Of a DNA stretch of 64,000 nucleotides, positions 51,583 to 60,371 are shown piece after piece (the stretch's first letter is position 1; each line of letters opens with the position of its first letter). The notes below the pieces were generated by a model that saw only the letters and a list, made by a program, of their open reading frames with translations, did no database searches and was not told the origin of the DNA. Both the position numbers and the translations under genes were made by a program. Where the stretch lies: the NCBI GenBank assembly GCA_052034625.1, contig JBPOII010000004.1:80472-144471 (forward strand), read 5' to 3'. Origin of the DNA: JAVBLP01 sp052034625. GTDB lineage: Bacteria > Elusimicrobiota > Endomicrobiia > Endomicrobiales > Endomicrobiaceae.

Positions 51583-53139
51583 ATGGCAACGGCATTACTA
51601 AGCGTATCCGACAAAACCGGCATAGTGGAATTTGCGAAAGAACTGAAAGCTCTGGGATGGAATATAATCTCAAGCGGAGGCACTGCAAAAACACTGAAAG
51701 ACAATAATATTGAATGTACGGAAATATCTGATATTACAGGTTTTCCTGAAATCCTTGACGGAAGAGTAAAAACGCTTAATCCGAAAATTCACGGCGGAAT
51801 ACTTGCCATGAGGGATAAAGCGGAACATTTAGAAGAACTAAAAAAACACGGAATAGGGCAAATAGATATAGTTGCCGTAAACCTTTATCCTTTTGAAGAA
51901 ACTATCAATAAAATACCAAAACCGGAAAATAAAAAAATAGCCGCAGAAGTAATTGAAAATATAGATATAGGCGGAGTAGCTCTTTTAAGAGCGGCATCTA
52001 AAAATTTTAAAGATGTTATTGTAATCTGCGATACTGACGACTATAAAAATATAATTGAGAATCTCAAAAACAATTCCGTAACCGAAGAACTTAAACTTAC
52101 TCTTGCCGCAAAAGCTTTCAGGCATACTGCCTATTATGATTCTCTGATCTCAAATTATCTTACTTATGAGAAATTCCCGACTCAGGCTTCAATACCTTTA
52201 AAAAAGCTTTCCGGATTAAGATATGGGGAAAACCCGCACCAGGAAGCTGCAATTTACGGAAATGGTACAGAGCAGAATAAACCCGCAGCAATATCGGCAA
52301 AACAAATTCATGGAAAAGAACTTTCATATAATAATTATCTTGACCTTGAAGCAGCTTGGAGGCTTGTACACGAATTCACTAACCCTGCCTGTGCGATAAT
52401 AAAGCATAATAATCCATGTGGATGTGCAGAAGGAGTAAGTGTTAAAGATGCCTATCTTAAAGCTTATGCCTGCGATACTGTAAGTGCTTTCGGAGGAATT
52501 ATCGCTTTTAATAAAGCCGTTGATAAAGAGACCGCAGAAGAACTCTCAAAACTTTTTGTAGAGTGCATAATAGCGCCTGATTATTCGCAGGAAGCCCTTG
52601 ATATACTTATGCAGAAAAAAAACATAAGACTTCTAAAACAGGGAATACCTTATAAAACTCAAGATAATGAAACAGAATATAGAATGATGACTTCAGGAAT
52701 GCTTTTACAGGATAGAGACAATCTATTGCTTTCTGACATCAAAAATATGACAAAACGCGAACCTACAGAAAAAGAAGTGGCTTCTCTTGTTTTTGCATGG
52801 AAAGTCTGCAAACATGTAAAATCAAATGCCATTATACTTGTCCGCGGAACGCAAACAGTCGGAGTAGGTGCCGGACAAATGAGCAGAATAGATTCTTTAA
52901 ATATTGCGGCTAAAAAAATGTCGGAAGCCCAGTTTGATATAGATGAAAATGAATTCCCGCTGGTTATGGCTTCTGATGCTTTCTTTCCTTTCCCTGATGT
53001 AGTTATGGAATCTGCAAGAATAGGCGTAATGGCAATAGCACAGCCCGGCGGTTCTATAAGGGATGAAGACTCCATAAGAGCTGCAGATGAAATGAATATT
53101 GCTATGGTCGCAACAGGAATCAGACATTTTAAACATTGA
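51583..53139 (+). CDS. purH: Bifunctional AICAR formyltransferase / IMP cyclohydrolase
   Basis: Last two steps of purine synthesis. The 518-aa protein has the N-terminal MGS-like IMP cyclohydrolase domain (L-S-V-S-D-K-T-G at 5-12, S-S-G-G-T-A-K-T-L near 30-38, K-T-L-N-P-K-I-H-G-G near 63-72) and the C-terminal formyltransferase with I-K-H-N-N-P-C-G (about 280-287). AAGGAG lies 9 bases before the ATG. No other purine genes are adjacent. Confidence 0.95.
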   Translation: MATALLSVSDKTGIVEFAKELKALGWNIISSGGTAKTLKDNNIECTEISDITGFPEILDGRVKTLNPKIHGGILAMRDKAEHLEELKKHGIGQIDIVAVNLYPFEETINKIPKPENKKIAAEVIENIDIGGVALLRAASKNFKDVIVICDTDDYKNIIENLKNNSVTEELKLTLAAKAFRHTAYYDSLISNYLTYEKFPTQASIPLKKLSGLRYGENPHQEAAIYGNGTEQNKPAAISAKQIHGKELSYNNYLDLEAAWRLVHEFTNPACAIIKHNNPCGCAEGVSVKDAYLKAYACDTVSAFGGIIAFNKAVDKETAEELSKLFVECIIAPDYSQEALDILMQKKNIRLLKQGIPYKTQDNETEYRMMTSGMLLQDRDNLLLSDIKNMTKREPTEKEVASLVFAWKVCKHVKSNAIILVRGTQTVGVGAGQMSRIDSLNIAAKKMSEAQFDIDENEFPLVMASDAFFPFPDVVMESARIGVMAIAQPGGSIRDEDSIRAADEMNIAMVATGIRHFKH

Positions 53140-53210
53140 TTTTGATACTTATATTTCTTTAAAAGCGTTGTTTGAATAGTTGACAATTTAAAACAATTCG
53201 GGTTAATGAC

Positions 53211-53993
53211 ATGAATATGAAAAAAATAATTATCACAACATTGCTTTTATCTCTTTTATATATTCCTTTTTCCTATGCCGCAAATAAGAAAAAGAATGTT
53301 TGGTATTATAACTCTTATATCGGTTGGTATGGGCTTAAAGGAAGTATAGGCTACATTAATAGAAATAAGTATATGAATATAGTATTATCGCCTCATTATC
53401 GGTCTTACTACATAACAGGGAATTATTCTTATAATGATTATAGAAAAAAGGTTTGGAGATATGATCCGTATTATTGGAACCACTACTATTACTATGATGC
53501 CCAATATTTAATGGAAAAGAAAAAAATCGCTCTTGAAGAAATAGAAAGATTGGAACAGATAAAAGCGGAATCGGAAAAGACAAAACATGAAATCGAAAAC
53601 ATAAAAGTTACTAAAGCACGCTTTTACAAACAATATTCTACCGACACTATACCTGTTTCTATGGCTGAAATAACGATTGAAAACAGATCAAAATATCCGC
53701 TTAGAAAGATCTACTTCCGAGGAAGCCTTAAAACGCATATTACCGGCAAAGTACTTATAGATGAACCTTTTGCATATGAAATGGCTTACACTCTTGAACA
53801 GGGCGACAGGGCAACATATAAGATAGCTCTTAATGAATTTGGCAATTGGTCAAAAGTAAAATCGCCGGATTTAGCTGTATTTACAGTAATTATTACTAAT
53901 GCGATAACAGAGGCTGGAGAACAACTTATCGGAAGTTTTTCAGAATCGGACAGAAAAGAATTGAACGAACTTAAGAGAGAATATCTTTATTAA
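53211..53993 (+). CDS. Secreted Tyr-rich protein with coiled coil, unknown function
   Basis: I do not recognise this 260-aa protein. It has a signal peptide (about 3-23, cleavage after S-Y-A), a mature N-terminal region very rich in Tyr, Trp and Asn (about 30-100), a charged coiled coil (about 102-135, E-E-I-E-R-L-E-Q-I-K) and a beta-rich C-terminal domain with I-T-I-E-N-R-S-K-Y-P-L and G-D-R-A-T-Y-K. A second in-frame ATG at 53217 lies 8 bases after a weak -10 (TTGACA 53180, TTAATG 53203) and may be the real start. lipA follows after 1 bp, so the two are co-translated. Probably periplasmic or surface-attached. Confidence 0.7.
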   Translation: MNMKKIIITTLLLSLLYIPFSYAANKKKNVWYYNSYIGWYGLKGSIGYINRNKYMNIVLSPHYRSYYITGNYSYNDYRKKVWRYDPYYWNHYYYYDAQYLMEKKKIALEEIERLEQIKAESEKTKHEIENIKVTKARFYKQYSTDTIPVSMAEITIENRSKYPLRKIYFRGSLKTHITGKVLIDEPFAYEMAYTLEQGDRATYKIALNEFGNWSKVKSPDLAVFTVIITNAITEAGEQLIGSFSESDRKELNELKREYLY

Positions 53994-53994
53994 C

Positions 53995-54828
53995 ATGAAG
54001 CTTGAAAAGAAAAAAATTACTATAGCCGATATCTCAGAACTAAAAAAAGAATTCGGATATAAAAGTCTCAATACTGTATGCGAAAGTGCAAAATGTCCTA
54101 ATATAGGTGAATGTTTTAAACGCAGAACAGCGACATTTCTTATAATGGGGAAAAACTGCACAAGAGGATGCCGTTTTTGCGGCATAGAAAAGCATAAACC
54201 CGAACCCATTGATAAATCAGAACCCAAACGCATAGCAGAAGCTGTAAAAGAGTTAGGGCTTTCATACAGCGTTATAACTTCCGTAACAAGAGATGACCTT
54301 CCTGATGAAGGTGCAAATCATTTTGCCCAAACTGTTTATGAAATAAAAAAGATACTTCCAGACACGAAAGTCGAAGTCCTTGTTCCGGATTTTTCAGGAA
54401 AAAAAGAGCTGATTGATATTGTATTGAACTCAAAACCGGAAGTCTTTTCCCATAATATAGAGACTGTTCCTTCGCTTTATCCCAAAGTCAGAAAAGGCGC
54501 AGACTACAAACGCTCGCTTCAAGTTCTTGAATATGCTAAATCAAAAAATTTTAAAGTAAAAACCGGAATAATGCTTGGACTTGGGGAAAATAAAAATGAA
54601 ATTTACAGTGTTATAGACGATATAGTAAAAACAGGTACAGATATACTTACTGTAGGACAGTATCTTGCACCTACAAAAAAACACTATCCGGTAATAAAAG
54701 AATACACTTCTGATGAATTTGAAGAGATCAAAGCATATGCTGAAAATGCCGGGATAAAGCTAGCCATATGCGGAAGATATATACGAAGCTCATATCTCGC
54801 TGATGAACATTTCAAGCGGATTACATAA
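53995..54828 (+). CDS. lipA: Lipoyl synthase LipA
   Basis: Radical-SAM enzyme inserting two sulfurs into octanoyl groups on lipoyl domains. The 277-aa protein has the auxiliary-cluster motif C-E-S-A-K-C-P-N-I-G-E-C (about 29-40) and the radical-SAM motif C-T-R-G-C-R-F-C (about 56-63), with the C-terminal R-S-S-Y of the family (about 264-267). It works after the LipM-like octanoyltransferase encoded 11 kb upstream. It starts 1 bp after the Tyr-rich protein's stop without a good Shine-Dalgarno. Confidence 0.94.
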   Translation: MKLEKKKITIADISELKKEFGYKSLNTVCESAKCPNIGECFKRRTATFLIMGKNCTRGCRFCGIEKHKPEPIDKSEPKRIAEAVKELGLSYSVITSVTRDDLPDEGANHFAQTVYEIKKILPDTKVEVLVPDFSGKKELIDIVLNSKPEVFSHNIETVPSLYPKVRKGADYKRSLQVLEYAKSKNFKVKTGIMLGLGENKNEIYSVIDDIVKTGTDILTVGQYLAPTKKHYPVIKEYTSDEFEEIKAYAENAGIKLAICGRYIRSSYLADEHFKRIT

Positions 54829-54866
54829 AACCGCTAAAAATTTTTCCCATTACTATAAAAAAACCC

Positions 54867-54895
54867 TTGCAAAAACCTAATAGTTATCTTAGAAT
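54867..54895 (+). promoter_or_regulatory. Promoter of the small secreted protein gene
   Basis: TTGCAA (54867-54872), 17-bp spacer, TAGAAT (54890-54895). The leader of about 95 nt contains an inverted repeat TGTCGG (54906-54911)/CCGACA (54937-54942) and ends in AAGGAG. Confidence 0.6.
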
Positions 54896-54996
54896 TAGTT
54901 TGTAGTGTCGGATTTCCTTTCTCTTAGTCATACTTACCGACATATTGTGGTTAAATAAGAGATATCCTTAAATAACAATTGACTCAAGGAGTTAAA

Positions 54997-55230
54997 ATGA
55001 AAAAAAAGAAAGTTTTTCTTTTCCGTACAGTATTCATCGCATTTTCATTGATGATCATAACTTTTTCGTTCAGCATAATTAATTCAATGCCAGTAGCAGA
55101 ACTATCAGAACCTCTGCCAAAATACACAGCAGCTCCTAAACCTTCAGTTCCGACGGTAATTGAAAATGAAAAAGATGTAGATTTACTTCTCTCGGAAAAC
55201 TCGGTTACAAAGACTGCAAAACAAGGTTAA
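54997..55230 (+). CDS. Small membrane-anchored or secreted protein, unknown
   Basis: A 77-aa protein I do not recognise: basic start M-K-K-K-K, a hydrophobic helix (about 6-30), then a Pro-rich stretch (P-L-P-K-Y-T-A-A-P-K-P) and an acidic tail. The ATG at 54997 is preceded by AAGGAG; an in-frame TTG at 54979 lies before this site and is not needed. The gene has its own promoter, a roughly 95-nt leader and its own terminator, so it is a monocistronic unit, which supports it being real. It may be an envelope peptide or a type I signal-anchored factor. Confidence 0.6.
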   Translation: MKKKKVFLFRTVFIAFSLMIITFSFSIINSMPVAELSEPLPKYTAAPKPSVPTVIENEKDVDLLLSENSVTKTAKQG

Positions 55231-55255
55231 TTTTTCCGCAATAAACGTTTTTATA

Positions 55256-55292
55256 AAAATCAGTTAACAGAAACTTGTTAACTGATTTTTTT
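55256..55292 (+). terminator. Rho-independent terminator
   Basis: ATCAGTTAACA and TGTTAACTGAT pair perfectly around a short loop, followed by seven T residues. It ends the small secreted protein gene. Confidence 0.88.
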
Positions 55293-55377
55293 GCTGTAAT
55301 GAAATAAAAGATTATTTTTATAATATTTTCAGCCTTTTTTTCTCAAAAAGCAAAAAAGTTTAAATTTTCAATATATT

Positions 55378-55406
55378 TTGACATAGAACTCTTATTTTGT
55401 TAAAAT
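55378..55406 (+). promoter_or_regulatory. Promoter of psd-pssA-leu operon
   Basis: TTGACA (55378-55383), 17-bp spacer, TAAAAT (55401-55406), 36 bp before the psd ATG. The leader is short, with no sign of a leucine attenuator or T-box. Confidence 0.72.
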
Positions 55407-55441
55407 TTTCTAACTTTATAATTAAAAAAAGGAGTATTATT

Positions 55442-56059
55442 ATGTCAATTGTAAGAGATGGTTATCCGTTTATTTTAATTCCATTGGTTTTAGGTCTACT
55501 TTTAATAAGCTCTTCAACTTTAACTCTGATACTTGGAATTCTGCTTATTCTGTTCGCATTATTTTGTGCTTACTTTTTCAGAGATCCAAAAATTGAGGTA
55601 ACAAAAGGGGAAGGCCTTATTCTCTCTCCGTGCAATGGTACTGTTCTTGAAGTAAGCGAAAATGACACCGAAAAAGTTATAAGAGTTTTCTTGTCTGTCT
55701 TTGATGTCCATTTACAGCGTTCTCCGATAGACGGAAAAGTAACAAAAGTTGAATATAAGCCAGGAAAATTCTTAAAAGCGATGGAACCTGAAGCCCATAT
55801 AGTCAATGAACAAAATCACATAGTTATAGAAAATGAGAATGGCACTTATGTTGTAAAACAGATAGCGGGCATACTTGCAAGAAGATGTGTTTCTTGGGTA
55901 AAACCAGGAGATGAAATTAAAGCCGGCGATAAGATAGGAGTTATAAAATTCAGTTCGCAGGTTGACCTTCATATGCCAAAAAATGTTGACATTAAAGTTA
56001 AAAAAGACGACAAAGTAGTTTCAGGAGTTACTGTATTTGCAGTTTTAAATAAAGGATAA
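55442..56059 (+). CDS. psd: Phosphatidylserine decarboxylase, short form
   Basis: Pyruvoyl enzyme converting phosphatidylserine to phosphatidylethanolamine. The 205-aa protein starts at 55442 after AAGGAG, with two N-terminal TM segments (about 9-42), D-V-H-L-Q-R-S-P near 89-96, H-I-V-I-E near 125 and the processing region I-K-F-S-S-Q-V-D-L near 168-176. The self-cleavage site in this family is normally Gly-Ser; here it reads S171-S172, an unusual substitution. An upstream in-frame start at 55397 overlaps the promoter and is rejected. pssA follows after 3 bp. Confidence 0.92.
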   Translation: MSIVRDGYPFILIPLVLGLLLISSSTLTLILGILLILFALFCAYFFRDPKIEVTKGEGLILSPCNGTVLEVSENDTEKVIRVFLSVFDVHLQRSPIDGKVTKVEYKPGKFLKAMEPEAHIVNEQNHIVIENENGTYVVKQIAGILARRCVSWVKPGDEIKAGDKIGVIKFSSQVDLHMPKNVDIKVKKDDKVVSGVTVFAVLNKG

Positions 56060-56062
56060 TAT

Positions 56063-56863
56063 ATGATAAAAACCGATTTAAAAAAAGGTATTTACATTCT
56101 CCCCAGTCTATTTACTTGTGCAAATATGACATGCAGTTATCTTTCAATACTTGCATCTATTAACGGAAGTTTTACAAAAGCTTCATGGCTTCTTATGCTT
56201 GCAATAGTTTTTGATATCTTGGACGGCAGAGTTGCAAGAATGACTAAAACCACAAGTGAATTCGGCGTACAGCTTGACTCATTGAGCGATCTTGTTTCTT
56301 TTGGCTTTGCACCGTCAATAATGATGTATCAGCTTGTTTTAAACACTATGGGAAGGATCGGTATAGCGATCGGTGTTCTGTTTACACTTTGCAGCGCGCT
56401 CAGGCTTGCTAAATTTAATGTTGAAGCTCAAAAAGGTATTGTGCACAAAACTTTTATGGGACTTCCTACTCCCGCATCGGCAGGATTACTTATATCTTTC
56501 GTACTAAGTTATGAACTTTTCATTGCCGCTCCCGGAGAAGCACTGACATTTAAAACAATTCCTATTTTGATGAAAAGTATGCCGGTGTTCTTTAAATCGA
56601 TGCCGATAGTTATGGTCATTTTATCGCTGCTTATGGTTTCAAAGATCCCTTATGCATCATTTAAAAATTTTAAGATGTCAAAACCGAAAGCTTTCAGAGT
56701 GCTTGTACTTATAATACTTGCAATTTTTCTGATTCTTGCATTCCCTCAGAATATAATCTTTATATTGTTTGCTTTATATGCATTATCTGGGATCGTTATA
56801 TACTTGATGAGATACTGGAAAGTTTTTAAGAAAAGTTTTGAAAAAAAGGATGATAAATTATGA
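56063..56863 (+). CDS. pssA: CDP-diacylglycerol-serine O-phosphatidyltransferase
   Basis: Makes phosphatidylserine, the substrate of the upstream Psd. This 266-aa CDP-alcohol phosphatidyltransferase has several TM segments and the full catalytic motif D-I-L-D-G-R-V-A-R ... G-V-Q-L-D-S-L-S-D at about 52-78. The ending has three hydrophobic segments. It overlaps leuA by 4 bp. The psd-pssA-leuA order occurs in several deltaproteobacteria and others. Confidence 0.93.
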   Translation: MIKTDLKKGIYILPSLFTCANMTCSYLSILASINGSFTKASWLLMLAIVFDILDGRVARMTKTTSEFGVQLDSLSDLVSFGFAPSIMMYQLVLNTMGRIGIAIGVLFTLCSALRLAKFNVEAQKGIVHKTFMGLPTPASAGLLISFVLSYELFIAAPGEALTFKTIPILMKSMPVFFKSMPIVMVILSLLMVSKIPYASFKNFKMSKPKAFRVLVLIILAIFLILAFPQNIIFILFALYALSGIVIYLMRYWKVFKKSFEKKDDKL

Positions 56864-58455
56864 AAAAAGATAAAGTTTTATTTTTTGATACTACTTTAAG
56901 GGACGGAGAACAATCTCCCGGCGCAAGCATGAATCTTAAAGAAAAGCTGCTTGTAGCAAACCAACTTGCGGCTTTAGGCGTTGATATTATAGAAGCCGGT
57001 TTTCCTATATCAAGCCCCGGTGATTTTGAAGCAGTAGAAACTATTGCAAAGCAAGTAAAAGGTCCTATTATAGCAGGACTTAGCAGATCTTCAGAAAAAG
57101 ATATTCAAGTCTGCTGGGATGCGATAAAACATTCTAAAAAACCTAGAATACATACTTTTATTGCTACTTCCGATTTACACATTGAAAAAAAACTTATGAA
57201 AACCAGAGCTCAGGTTTTGGATATGGCAGTAAAAGCTGTTAAGTTTGCGAAAAGTCTTTGTAAAGATGTTGAGTTTTCGGCTGAAGATGCCGGACGCTCT
57301 GACTTGGATTTTTTATGTAAAGTTATTGAGGCCGTTATAGATGCCGGTGCTTCTACAGTAAATATTCCTGACACTGTCGGTTATACAATGCCTTTGGAGT
57401 TCGGTGCAAAGATAGCTGAGATACGCAAAAGAGTACCTAATATCAATAAAGCAATAATAAGTGTTCACTGTCATAATGATCTTGGACTTGCGGTAGCAAA
57501 CTCTTTATCCGCTATTGAAAACGGGGCAAGACAGGTTGAATGCACGGTAAACGGAATAGGAGAAAGAGCAGGCAATGCTTCTCTTGAAGAAATTGCTATG
57601 GTATTAAAAACAAGACCACAATATTTTAATGTTACTCATTCAATAAAAACAGAAGAAATATATAAATCAAGCAAATTGGTTTCAAACCTTACAGGTATTG
57701 CGGTTCAAGCAAATAAGGCAATAGTAGGAGCCAATGCTTTTGCACATGAAGCCGGCATACATCAGGACGGGATTTTAAAAAACAGGGAAACTTATGAAAT
57801 TATGCGTCCCTGCGATGTAGGCGTTCCTGAAAGCTCATTGGTTTTAGGAAAACATTCTGGCAGACATGCCTTTTTTACAAGAGTAAAAGATTTAGGCTAT
57901 AAGCTTGAAAGCAAATCTTTGGAGAGTTTATTTGAGAAATTTAAATCTTTATGTGATAAGAAAAAAGTTATTTTTGATGAAGACATTGTCGCCTTAATTG
58001 AAGAAGATACTGCTTCTGGAAAAGAAATTTTTTCTCTTGATTATGTCAATACCGTTTCAGGTACTACGCTTGTACCGACGGCTACCGTGCGTTTATTAAA
58101 ATATGACAAACCCGTTAAGCAAAATGAAAAGACCGATTTTGAAACTTTACAGGATGCTGCCTGCGGGATTTCAGGTCCTGTTGATGCGGCATATAGAACT
58201 ATTGATAAGCTTACAGGTATAAAGATGAAACTTACAGACTTTTCGCTGAGAGCGGTTTCTTCAGGTGTTGATGCTCAAGGCGAAGTCGTTTTAAAAGCTG
58301 AATATGAGGGTATGAGTTATTCCGGCAAAGGAACTTCAACAGATATTGTTGAAGCAAGCGTTAAAGCATATCTTCAAGCTGTAAATAAAGCCGCAATATT
58401 GTCTGCTAAAAATAAAAATCAAAATACAAAGAAATCCGAAAAGGGGAGAAAATAA
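56860..58455 (+). CDS. leuA: 2-isopropylmalate synthase
   Basis: Committed step of leucine synthesis: 2-oxoisovalerate + acetyl-CoA to 2-isopropylmalate. The 531-aa protein has the HMGL-like TIM barrel (F-D-T-T-L-R-D-G-E-Q-S at 9-19; metal-binding H-C-H-N-D-L-G near 205) and a C-terminal LeuA_dimer regulatory domain (about 390-510) expected to bind leucine for feedback inhibition. The short Lys/Asn-rich tail is likely unstructured. Overlaps pssA by 4 bp and leuC by one base. Confidence 0.94.
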   Translation: MKKDKVLFFDTTLRDGEQSPGASMNLKEKLLVANQLAALGVDIIEAGFPISSPGDFEAVETIAKQVKGPIIAGLSRSSEKDIQVCWDAIKHSKKPRIHTFIATSDLHIEKKLMKTRAQVLDMAVKAVKFAKSLCKDVEFSAEDAGRSDLDFLCKVIEAVIDAGASTVNIPDTVGYTMPLEFGAKIAEIRKRVPNINKAIISVHCHNDLGLAVANSLSAIENGARQVECTVNGIGERAGNASLEEIAMVLKTRPQYFNVTHSIKTEEIYKSSKLVSNLTGIAVQANKAIVGANAFAHEAGIHQDGILKNRETYEIMRPCDVGVPESSLVLGKHSGRHAFFTRVKDLGYKLESKSLESLFEKFKSLCDKKKVIFDEDIVALIEEDTASGKEIFSLDYVNTVSGTTLVPTATVRLLKYDKPVKQNEKTDFETLQDAACGISGPVDAAYRTIDKLTGIKMKLTDFSLRAVSSGVDAQGEVVLKAEYEGMSYSGKGTSTDIVEASVKAYLQAVNKAAILSAKNKNQNTKKSEKGRK

Positions 58456-59717
58456 TGGGCAGTACGATAACTGAAAAAATACTTGCCGCTCATTGCGGAA
58501 AAAAAGTTGTAGAGCCGGGCGAATTTATAGAACCTAAAATCGATATTGCTCTGGCTAATGACGTAACCGGACCTTTGGCAATAAAAGAGTTTAAAAAAGC
58601 CGGAGTAAAAAAAGTTTTTGACAAAAACAAAATAGCTTTGGTTATGGACCATTTTACTCCAAATAAAGATATTTTAAGTGCCGAACATGTAAGGTTTGTA
58701 AGAGAGTTCGCAAAAGAACATAAAATAAAACATTATTATGAAGGCGGCGATGTAGGCGTTGAGCATGCTTTGCTTCCGGAAAAAGGAATAGTTGTTCCGG
58801 GAGATGTTATAATCGGAGCTGATTCACATACTTGCACATACGGAGCATTGGGTGCTTTCTCAACAGGAGTAGGTTCTACGGATATTGCCGCAGCAATGGC
58901 AACTGGAAAAGTATGGTTTAAAGTTCCGCAGTCCATAAAATTCGTATTAAAAGGAAAGCTTAATAAATGGGTTAGCGGAAAAGATATTATTCTTTACATT
59001 ATCGGACTCATCGGTGTTGACGGAGCGCTTTATCAGGCTATGGAATTTGACGGTCCTGTATGTAAAAAGCTTACTATGGCTGACAGATTTACAATATCCA
59101 ATATGGCTATTGAAGCCGGCGGAAAGAGCGGTATATTTACGCCGGATGAAGTAACTGAAAAATATATATCAAAAAGAGCCCAGAGAAAATATAAGTTTTA
59201 TACAAGTGATAAAGATGCCAGATATCAAAAGACTCTTGAGATAGATTGCGGCAAAATAGAGCCTCAGATAGCTTTACCTTTTTTACCGTCTAATACGAAA
59301 GCTGCAAAAGATGTTAAAAGAACTTATATAGATCAGGTGGTCATAGGTTCTTGCACAAATGGAAGGATAGAAGATTTAAGAGTTGCTGCATCTATTATAA
59401 AAAAAGGGAAAAAAGTAAGCCCTAATGTCAGAACGCTGATAATCCCGGCGACACCGGAAGTTTATGCGCAGGCTCTTTCTGAAGGATTGTTCAAAATATT
59501 TATTGAAGCCGGCGCGATCATATCAGCGCCCACTTGCGGACCTTGTCTTGGAGGACATATGGGTATTCTTGCCTCCGGCGAAAAATGCGTTTCTACAACA
59601 AACAGGAATTTTGTCGGAAGAATGGGACATACAGAATCACAGCTGTTTTTATCAAGTCCTGCCGTTGCAGCGGCTTCTGCAGTAAAAGGTTATATAGCTA
59701 CACCTGATGAAATATAG
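58455..59717 (+). CDS. leuC: 3-isopropylmalate dehydratase large subunit
   Basis: Aconitase-family large subunit isomerising 2- to 3-isopropylmalate. The 420-aa length is that of the LeuC2/homoaconitase-like group rather than the roughly 465-aa enterobacterial type. G-A-D-S-H-T-C-T-Y-G near 117-126 and the cluster ligands in G-S-C-T-N-G-R (about 297-303) and T-C-G-P-C-L-G-G (about 358-365) bind the 4Fe-4S cluster. It partners the small subunit LeuD encoded 10 bp downstream. Homoaconitase activity cannot be excluded. Confidence 0.93.
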   Translation: MGSTITEKILAAHCGKKVVEPGEFIEPKIDIALANDVTGPLAIKEFKKAGVKKVFDKNKIALVMDHFTPNKDILSAEHVRFVREFAKEHKIKHYYEGGDVGVEHALLPEKGIVVPGDVIIGADSHTCTYGALGAFSTGVGSTDIAAAMATGKVWFKVPQSIKFVLKGKLNKWVSGKDIILYIIGLIGVDGALYQAMEFDGPVCKKLTMADRFTISNMAIEAGGKSGIFTPDEVTEKYISKRAQRKYKFYTSDKDARYQKTLEIDCGKIEPQIALPFLPSNTKAAKDVKRTYIDQVVIGSCTNGRIEDLRVAASIIKKGKKVSPNVRTLIIPATPEVYAQALSEGLFKIFIEAGAIISAPTCGPCLGGHMGILASGEKCVSTTNRNFVGRMGHTESQLFLSSPAVAAASAVKGYIATPDEI

Positions 59718-59727
59718 GGAGAAAAAT

Positions 59728-60222
59728 ATGGCAAATGATATGATATTAAAAGGGAAAGTCCACAAATACGGATCAAATGTTAATACTGATGAAATAATAC
59801 CGGCAAGATATCTTAATACTACAGAACCTGCCGTACTTGCAAAATACTGTATGGAAGATATCGACAAAGATTTTGTTAAAAAAGTAAATAAAGGCGATAT
59901 TATGATCGCCGAAAACAATTTCGGATGCGGCTCATCAAGAGAACATGCACCCATAGCAATTAAAGCGGCCGGCATCTCTGCCGTCATAGCAAATTCTTTT
60001 GCAAGAATATTTTTTAGGAATTCCATAAATATTGGACTCCCTATTTTAGAATGTCCTGAAGCCGTAAAAGATATAAAGAACGGCGACACGATTGAGATAA
60101 ATTTGAATAAGGGAATAATTTACAATATAAGCAAGAAGAAAACTTATCAAGCCCAGCCTTTTCCAGAATTTATGCAGAAGATCATAAAGGCAGGCGGACT
60201 TCTTGGATATATAAAAAAATAG
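59728..60222 (+). CDS. leuD: 3-isopropylmalate dehydratase small subunit
   Basis: Swivel-domain partner of LeuC. From the ATG at 59728 (AGGGAGAA just upstream) it is 164 aa, the short type matching LeuC2. N-T-D-E-I-I-P-A-R-Y-L at about 16-26, G-C-G-S-S-R-E-H-A-P near 66-75 and I-I-A/V-I-A-N-S-F-A-R-I-F-F-R-N near 84-97 are family motifs. An in-frame ATG at 59707 inside leuC would add seven residues and is not preferred. Confidence 0.93.
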   Translation: MANDMILKGKVHKYGSNVNTDEIIPARYLNTTEPAVLAKYCMEDIDKDFVKKVNKGDIMIAENNFGCGSSREHAPIAIKAAGISAVIANSFARIFFRNSINIGLPILECPEAVKDIKNGDTIEINLNKGIIYNISKKKTYQAQPFPEFMQKIIKAGGLLGYIKK

Positions 60223-60371
60223 TTCTTCTGTATGCCGGCACTCTCATAACTCTTCCGGCTGATATGGATAATCAATAAAATTATTTAAACTCGTTATTTA
60301 AGGTGCATATTTACGTCTTAAACAGTTTTAAAATATGATAAAACAAAATTTATATAAAAGAGGTAATCATT

